Positions 57,201-64,000 of a stretch of DNA of 64,000 nucleotides are shown here, one piece after another; within the stretch, counting starts at the first letter, position 1, and each line of letters starts with the position of its first letter. The notes beneath the pieces are model-generated. The model had not been told where the DNA came from and did not search any database. It saw only the letters and a program-made list of their open reading frames with translations. Both the position numbers and the translations under genes were made by a program. This stretch comes from Bimuria novae-zelandiae CBS 107.79 (Eukaryota > Ascomycota > Dothideomycetes > Pleosporales > Didymosphaeriaceae): NCBI GenBank assembly GCA_010015655.1, contig ML976667.1:1-64000 (forward strand), read 5' to 3'.

Positions 57201-59425
57201 CTTAAGGAGTATATATAGAACGTATAAAAGGTGCTAGCTAAGATAAAAGAATATAAACTACTCCTTTACTTAAATAAGAGTAACTTCTATACAACGAAGA
57301 AAGAATATCTTCTATTTATAATTTTAAGAGAAGGTATTAAAATAGACTTAAAAAAGATATCTATAGTATAAAAATAATTATAATTTAAGTTAGTAAAAGA
57401 CTTCTAATCCTTCATAGAATTTACTAATTTTTACTAAAAGTTTATTAAGGACTATTCTGTGGTCACGACACCCTTAATAGAGATTACTAAAAAGGAAGTA
57501 AGATTTAAGAAAAAAAAATTAGTAAAAAGTTTTTAAAGAGCTTAAAAGGATCTTTCTCTTAGCATCCCTCTTGTGAATGCATAACCTCGACAAACCTATA
57601 AGGGTTAAAATAAATACATTAGACTACGCACTAGGAGCGATCCTCTTATAGTAATCTAATAATAGAAAATAGAGACTAGTGTTGTCCTATTCTAAGAAAT
57701 TCTTCGGGGCAAAACTCAATTACAACGTTTATAATAAGGAACTACTAAAGATACTAGACGCCTTTAAATAATAAAAATCCTAACTTATAAGAGCACGCTT
57801 GAAGATAAAGATATAAATAAATTACTAAAATTTTACTAGCTTTATATTAATAAAGAGGCTTAATAAATAATAAGTATAATAGGTAGAGTTTCTAGCAAAC
57901 TTTAACTTCTCCGTATCCTATTAATTAGGAACACTTAACGGCGTGGCAGACGCCTTAAGTAGAAGATTAAATCTTATAAAAGATAAACCTAACCTATATA
58001 ATGCAATGCTACACGCAGGAAATAACAGGATAATTAAATATAATTAGTTAAAAGTAATGGTTCGCGCGGCCAGCCTATAGTACACAGGACTAGCAATACA
58101 CGACTTTTAGGATTATAGCTAGCTCAGCACCAAACAGCGGAAGGAATACGACCTTTTCTACAGTAGACTTAATAAAAGGCGCCGAGACCACCAATGTAGG
58201 ATTATTATAAAACTAGGCTATAAGAAAACCTTAATTAGGAAACTATATAAATTATAAGAATAGGAATACCTAAATATTAAGAAAACAATGCATTAGATCG
58301 CGAATAAATATACTATCCCTAAACTTAAGTAAATAGTAACTAAGGTTATAAGTAACTATTTAGCATGCTATAAGAATAAGATAAAAATAAATAAGCCTTA
58401 TAAACTATTATAACTACTATAAGTAGCTAAATATCCCCAGCAAAGTGTAATAATAGATTTTATAATAAAGTTTTTAAAATTGCTATAGCTAGGAATAAAG
58501 CGGATGTACGATACTATTATAGTAATAGTAGACTACTTAACTAAGTTAGCTACGTTTAGACCTATAGAAGAGTCTATAACGGTAGAAGAACTAGCTTACG
58601 AGGCAAATAACATAGTATTTATAGAATATAGACTACTAAAGGAATTTATTATAGACAGAAATAAGCCCTTTACGTCTAGGTACTAATATACCTTTATAGT
58701 AGCTCTAGGTGTTAATAGGAAGCTCTTAATACGTTTCTACCCCTAGACTAATAGACAAATGAAACGTACGAATTAGATTTTAAAATAATTTTATAATTAT
58801 ATATTAATAAATAACAGGATAATTAGGTAGAGCTACTACTAATAGTATAACTAGTATATAATAGCGCAAGGTTAGGAACGACATAGTACTTTCTAAACTA
58901 TGCTAACTATAAACATAAACTCGTTACTTATTAAGATCTAAGAGATGTAGAAAGTATTTCTATAAAAGTTTAAAATAAGGCTTAAAGGATAAGGGAACTT
59001 TATAAAGTCTTATATAAATAAATTATCTAAAAGGCTCTTACGGCATTTAAAAACGCAAGTAAGTAAGAGATTAAGGAACTAATCCTTGAAAGGAGAGATA
59101 AAGTTTTCCTATTATAAAATAAATTTAAGGATATAAAGACCTAGTAGAAAACTAAATTACCTTTATGTAGGTCCTTTTAAAGTATAAGATGCTAAGGGAC
59201 CTATTATAACTAAATTACTTTTAGAACTAGTGCCCCTAAACGCTTTAGTTAAAATCTAGTTAAATTTAAAAGATAACAAGTACAAGGTTAAGGAAATTAG
59301 GGACTTAAAGATAGACTAAGATTATTCTAAATATTTAGTTAAGTAGAAAGGATAACTAAAATAATATATTACTTAGGAACTAAAAGAAAATCTTATAAAC
59401 TATAGGGAATTAGTGATAGATTATT
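54255..59425 (+). pseudogene. Chromodomain gypsy gag-pol, heavily RIP-decayed
   Basis: Translation of the plus strand, allowing for stops, follows the Ty3/gypsy order. Gag is at about 54600-54800 (YYNRLKENIKDKLTYY, LEELIKLVIQINNQLY). Protease is near 56080 (IALID for ALIDSGAT). RT is near 57160 (VYLDNILIF for YLDDILIF) and FTNFYxKFIKDYS. RNase H is near 57600 (DYALGAILLQ). Integrase is the open frame 58504-58686 (IVIVDYLTKLATF, IDRNKPFTSRY). A C-terminal chromodomain lies at about 59280-59420 (YLVKxKG, ELKENLINY). Nearly every Trp, Gln and many Asp/Gly codons are changed as expected for C-to-T on both strands. It cannot encode a working protein. Confidence 0.85.
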
Positions 59426-59680
59426 TGTCCGTACGCAGTACGGGCAGCTACCTAATACGATGTCTTAAGACAGGTGACAATAGTTATGTAATACCGCACA
59501 GGCAAAGGCACAGACCATAGTCACCATGCGCGAGCATTAATCCTTATAACCCCCTTTCCTCCGTACGTAGAATAGACAGACAAGACTTAAATACCAGACC
59601 CTTTTCTCACCCGTACCATCGTACAACTATCTAGCCCTATCATATCGCGATATGCTTGGCTTAGTATAGCCCATTCAACA
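59426..59680 (+). repeat. Solo LTR of family 2 (copy b)
   Basis: It is 255 bp with the same ends as copy a (TGTCCGTACGCAGTA, AGCCCATTCAACA) but a very different first half. It has a perfect TTATT duplication at 59421-59425 and 59681-59685, and no polypurine tract before it. Removing it restores a stop directly after the chromodomain tail. Confidence 0.85.
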
Positions 59681-59809
59681 TTATTACTAATAACATCCAT
59701 AAACGGAAAAATAGCGAGAAAGGAGGAAATATAAAAAAAAAAATTAATTAAAAAAGAATTAGCCTGCGACTAGATTAAGTTAGATTTTAGAGGTATAAGT
59801 TATAATAGT

Positions 59810-60080
59810 TCGCGAATATTAATAGCGACTGTACCCTTCAGATCCTCCTCCTCTTTCTCCAAGGCTTCTATCGTATCGGCCACACGAAGATCGTGCTAAG
59901 CATAGTTATACTTCTTCTTTTTAGCCTTAACTAACTTACGCTTAAGACGCGTAGTCTTTAAAGTAGCAAGAGCTTAACGCTCTTTTACTTTAAAAAGCTT
60001 TAGACGCTTCTTACGCTTCTCTCTCTAAACACGTTCCTAGACTTTTTCAGAAACCCACAGACTACAGGGAATGTAGACCA
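59810..60080 (-). pseudogene. DDE transposase C-terminal remnant, minus strand
   Basis: The minus translation is a charged coiled coil (KTTRLKRKLVKAKKKKY; EALEKEEEDLKG) of the kind that ends fungal pogo/Tc1-type transposases. The rest of the element is missing or too decayed to see. Confidence 0.45.
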
Positions 60081-60550
60081 AGATATAACTAGCACATCCC
60101 CTAAAGGCAGCATCTATAAAGCAGCGTAGCTTTATCTTCTAATAATGCTAATAACTGGATACTATTTTTAGACCTAAAGATTATACTTTGTCTATATAGG
60201 TGCAACAAGTCGCGACGAAAAAATAAAAGACTTTTACTATAGTTAATAAGGTAAAAGAAATTTAGAGGAGGCTATAACTTGCCTTACAAAGCAGGAACGC
60301 GTACTTTTATAAAAATTAAAATTTATATATTAATAGTATAGTAATATAATAAAATAAAATATTAGAATAATAGCCTTAAAAAAGGGAATAGTATTATAAT
60401 TACGAACCCTCTATGAATAATAGAACTAGATAATTACGCTAATAAAGTTATTATTAGTAGAATAACTACTCTAGAGGAATATATAGAAGCGTAGGATAGT
60501 TTAGATTAGTAATTACGTAACGTAGTCCCGTAAAAGCGAAAGTCCCTAGG

Positions 60551-60780
60551 TGTCCAAATGGTAGTAGTCACGTAGACCGGATGCACACGGATCTCTGTGC
60601 ACAGAGACTAGGAATATATTAACCCTTTTGTAAGGGATAGGTAGGGTAGCAAGTAGGAATGAGTGACTGAGTTGATTGTAACAAGCTAAATAGAGAAACT
60701 GCTTAAGTAGCAGAATCATGATTAGCAACTAGTCTACACCAGGTTAGTGATATTATGTAATATCGTATTCTACTCTAACA
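60551..60780 (-). repeat. 3' LTR of a copia element (minus strand)
   Basis: It is 230 bp. Read on the minus strand it runs TGTTAGAGTAG to TTTGGACA and is directly preceded by a purine tract (ATAAGAGGTA), as expected for a 3' LTR. The internal copia sequence follows on the higher-coordinate side. Confidence 0.8.
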
Positions 60781-60929
60781 TACCTCTTATAGCACAAAGG
60801 TAACGGAGTGCTGTTAGGTAGAATAAAGTAAAACGAGTGAATAAAGGGCCTCCAGGGTACCTCCTTAGGAAAAACTCTATTATGTAATAAACCTATCCTC
60901 CTTAAAACTAACACTGTGTTAGCAGATAT

Positions 60930-63900
60930 TAGTTATTCCTAGTTGCCTTAAAAATTGCTTATGCTTACTAATATTAGAGAGAGACTTCGTTAATCCATTA
61001 GCAGGCATATTAGTAGTTCTTATCTAGGTAACGTCTATATTCCTGGCTTAAACTTGCTCGCGGATCCACATCTAATGCACTTTAATATGTTAAAGCTTTG
61101 TGTCGAGCTTTTCTTTATCCTTATTCGCGATAGAGACCGTTTGCTGGTTGTTACAGTATAATGTAGGTCGAACCTCTAGATTAAACCCAATAGCTTCAAA
61201 GGTATTCATCCACCAGGATAACTCGGTGCCAGCAGTTAATAGGGCAAACAGTTCGGCCTTAGTAGTTAATTTAGTAACAGATCTTATAATTTTTGCCTTT
61301 TAATTAATAACCATGCCGTAGAGCTTAAACATATAGGCAAAAGAGCTTTAAGCAGTATTAAGATTATTAGCAAACGTAGCATTAGAGGTACTAAAGAATA
61401 ATAACTCTTTAGCTTCCTTATTATTAGCTTAATAGATATAGTTAGCGTTCTTAGAGCGTGCTGCTGATGCTCTAATTGCCTAAGAATCGGAAGTTATATA
61501 AGTACTGCCATATAGACTTGACGGCAGCAAGATGCTTTTAACTTAGATTATTAAGATAGCGGGCAAGTATTGAGTGCGCCTTTGCCATATTAGGCCAGGT
61601 AAAGTATAAGATAAAACCTAGGTATCTAACTAGAATCTAATATAGGCAGGTGCGCTCCTCGTTCGGTTCATCTATACTTAGGGGCAGATAAGACTCGCGT
61701 AGAGAGACCTTAGGGTGTTAGCTTCCTTAAAGGAGATTATGGTCGTGGCAGACTTTTGCGATGTAGGAGTCTTAAATTATCTAGACTTTACCTTTTATAT
61801 AGTCTCTAATAATGCGTATTCCCAGGAACTAACCTAGTTCTTCTAAGCTCTATGTCTCGTATCGTTTTGTAAACCTGCGTTTAAACTATTAATAATGTTG
61901 CTAATCGCCTTTGCGGAAAAGGACGACGATATTATTAATATAGTAGAATAGTATTAGCTTGCCATTAGTAAAAAGGCAAGGGATACCCTTCACTTACGTA
62001 AAGCCCATATTAACAAGTGTCTTCTTTAAGTGTTTGTGCCACAGTGCTAGAGCATCCTTGAGCCCATATAGTGCTCGGCGTAATCGCATCATATTGCCTA
62101 GCCTGTCTTGGAACCCATCTGGAGTCCAGACATAACAAAGTCGGGCCAGGTACACATTGAGAAAAGCATTCTTGACGTCGTACTGGTAGGCAAGGAGCCC
62201 AAAGGCGCACATGATAGCGATGAGGAAGCGGAGCGTTCGAGCCGCGAGGGTAGCTGCGTAGGTATCATCCCAAGTCGTCTGGAGATCTCCTCTCACGACT
62301 AGGCGAGCCTTATAGCTAGTCAAGTAGCCATCAGCATCAAGCTTGTACGTGAAAACCCACATTAGTGGCAGAGTCTCAGCATCTGGGTGCTCCTTCACAT
62401 TATCTTTCACCCTCTTAAATACACCTTTGTGGAGCTGCTCCTTAATTTCCTTGTCCGCAGCAGCGAACCACTTATTAGTATTAGGGCAGGATTTAACCTT
62501 AACCTAGTTCTTTAGTGGCGGCGGAAGCTAATCACGGTGAACCTTCCACTCTTCCTTTAGGGGCGGTTGCACGATTGCCGTAGCAAATGTTTGCTAGTAT
62601 AGAGACGCGTGCGTACTAAAGTGGTCTCCAGGCGTATCGTCTTCTTTACCACCTCCCCGGCGACGGGACCCTAGAACAATATTATCTGCAGCAATACTAG
62701 GGTTTGTTCGTCTTGGAGCATTGTTCTGGCGGCGGTTTGGCGCAGTATCTCCAGGAGCAATCTCTCTCTAGCCTTTCGGTTAAGTACGTGTTGAGGCTAA
62801 TCAATCCGGAGTAATCGGTGCTGGCGTTTCTTAAGGTGTAGGTAGTCCTTTAGCAGCTTCCTGCTAAATTTGCACTTTAGCCTTATCCTACTTAATAGCC
62901 TCTACTTAAATTTGTACTTTAGCCTTATCCTGCTTAATAGCCTCTTCTTCTTTAGCAGCATCCTTAACTATTAGTTAACAAAGTGTTATATTACGATAGA
63001 TCTGCTTAATAACAAGGTCTTCTTCCTTGTCTAATAAGTTAATATTAAGGATAGTAACCACATGTCGTTCCTCCTCAGTCAAAAGCTAAGATTCCAGCGG
63101 AGAGTACCATTGCTGTAGGAAAACGACGTCTCGGGTTCGAACAACCCTATCGCTTCCTGGGACCCAGATGCGAAAGATGTTTGTTCCTTCGTATCCAACC
63201 AGCCATCCAGTGATTGCTCGCGATTCAAGCTTATTACCTTTAGCTACTTTCGTATCTCGAAATAGAGCCTTCGCTCCGATAACGTCTACGTGCGCTAGAG
63301 ATGGCTTTACCTTGCGCATAACTTTATAGGGCGTCTTCTAATTAGTAGCTTCTGTTAGTAATTAATTAAGCATGTACATGGCCGTCAGGCATAGCTCGTT
63401 TGTTAGTGTCTTAGGCAAATGTGCTGCAATTCGCAGGGTCCTAGCTATTATAATAATGAGATTGCCAGCCTTCTTAGTGAGGCTAGTTATTTCTTCCGCT
63501 CTAATAGCACGAGGCTTAACTGCGATGCCCAGGTCTTTAAAGATATCTTATAGATTAGTAAAACCCTTTTTATTGTTATAATAAATGTATACAATAATGG
63601 CGTTAAATTAGGTATGTATCTTTACTAGCATTTGTCGAACATTGCGTGTAAGGGTGGCTTTCGTCTTATCACGAAGAGTCTTCCCTAAATAGTATCTGCT
63701 ATGTTAACACACAGCGTGTAATAGCTATTTATCCCTATTGTAGCAAGCTTTACTAGTCTTTCTAAGCTATATAAGGTTAATGCTAATTTATTTAAAGGGC
63801 TAGGTTGCAGGCTCGCGTTAAGGGCGTTGACTAATAATCTTTAAGAGCTTAGAGGTAATACACTCCTCGCACTCCTTCTACAGCGGAGCTCTAGGCCTAG

Positions 63901-64000
63901 TAGCAAGCTTAATGCCATCTACTGCCTGCTCTAGGTGTTTAATCGCGTGTTGCCCTACGTGAGCTAGCATCTGATGCGCTTCTGCAGGTGTAACTTGTAG
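60930..64000 (-). pseudogene. Copia pol (GAG_pre-integrase, integrase, RT, RNase H), partial
   Basis: Minus-strand order from the window end: a His/Cys pre-integrase motif (HQMLAHVGQHAIKHL ... CEECI, about 63840-64000); integrase; its C-terminal piece in the open frame 63319-63086 (ITGWLVGYEGTNIFRIWVPG); RT in the open frame 62410-61994 (YKARLVVRGDLQ, YDVKNAFLN, RALYGLKDALALW); the catalytic motif as YYIDN near 61940, where YxDD is expected; and RNase H ending near 60950 (TKAELFALLTAGTE, NMPANGLTKSL). Stops are frequent but fewer than in the gypsy element, so decay is milder or more recent. The 5' end and 5' LTR lie outside the window. Confidence 0.85.

Noticed and set aside
53996..59680. Complete gypsy element with family 2 LTRs as its own ends
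   Set aside because: The two LTRs are too different to be a pair, and each has its own matching 5-bp duplication, while the outer flanks (ATAAG, TTATT) do not match each other.

Overview
The window is nuclear DNA of a filamentous ascomycete (Pezizomycotina). Dothideomycetes is my best guess, from gene content and style, but it is not proven. The evidence is: protein genes split by short 48-90 nt GT-AG introns, often with CTAAC/CTGAC-like branch sites; fungal-specific families (HET domain, KRE9/KNH1, PHO80-type cyclin, fungal BTB proteins); and a long AT-rich block whose transposons show CpA-to-TpA decay typical of repeat-induced point mutation (RIP). All exon joins below were worked out by hand from reading frame and splice signals.

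Region 1 (about 1-25.8 kb) is gene-poor and accessory-like. It holds a tandem GFA-domain protein, an F-box-like protein, a three-finger C2H2 protein, a BTB-like protein and a conserved-looking unknown (18.3-19.1 kb). Between these lie many decayed genes: two copies of one unrecognised family (0.3-0.8 and 6.8-8.2 kb), the second split by a MITE with a perfect 9-bp target duplication; an acidic-tailed protein with one in-frame TAG (9.0-9.8 kb); two different HET-domain incompatibility genes (15.6-16.8 and 21.9-23.3 kb); and an unknown gene with five in-frame stops (21.1-21.8 kb). Most of the stops are explained by C-to-T change on one strand or the other.

Region 2 (about 25.9-49.7 kb) is ordinary gene-dense DNA. 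It starts with a 63-residue secreted pre-pro-peptide with six cysteines, then an MFS sugar transporter, Xaa-Pro aminopeptidase (PEPP type), KRE9/KNH1 cell-wall protein, PHO80-like cyclin, GH89 alpha-N-acetylglucosaminidase, BTB protein, a large fungal protein with an ExK nuclease-like motif, mitochondrial rhomboid protease, LigB/DODA-type dioxygenase and a lysine-rich chromatin-like protein. These look intact and independently transcribed; no biosynthetic cluster or operon-like unit is apparent.

Region 3 (about 49.8-64 kb, running off the end) is a nest of transposons: a pogo/Fot1-like DDE element broken up by LTRs, two RIP-decayed LTRs in inverted orientation, a decayed gypsy gag, a nearly complete RIP-decayed chromodomain gypsy gag-pol, and a copia element on the minus strand. 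Three GC-richer solo LTRs with perfect 5-bp target duplications sit inside the decayed DNA.
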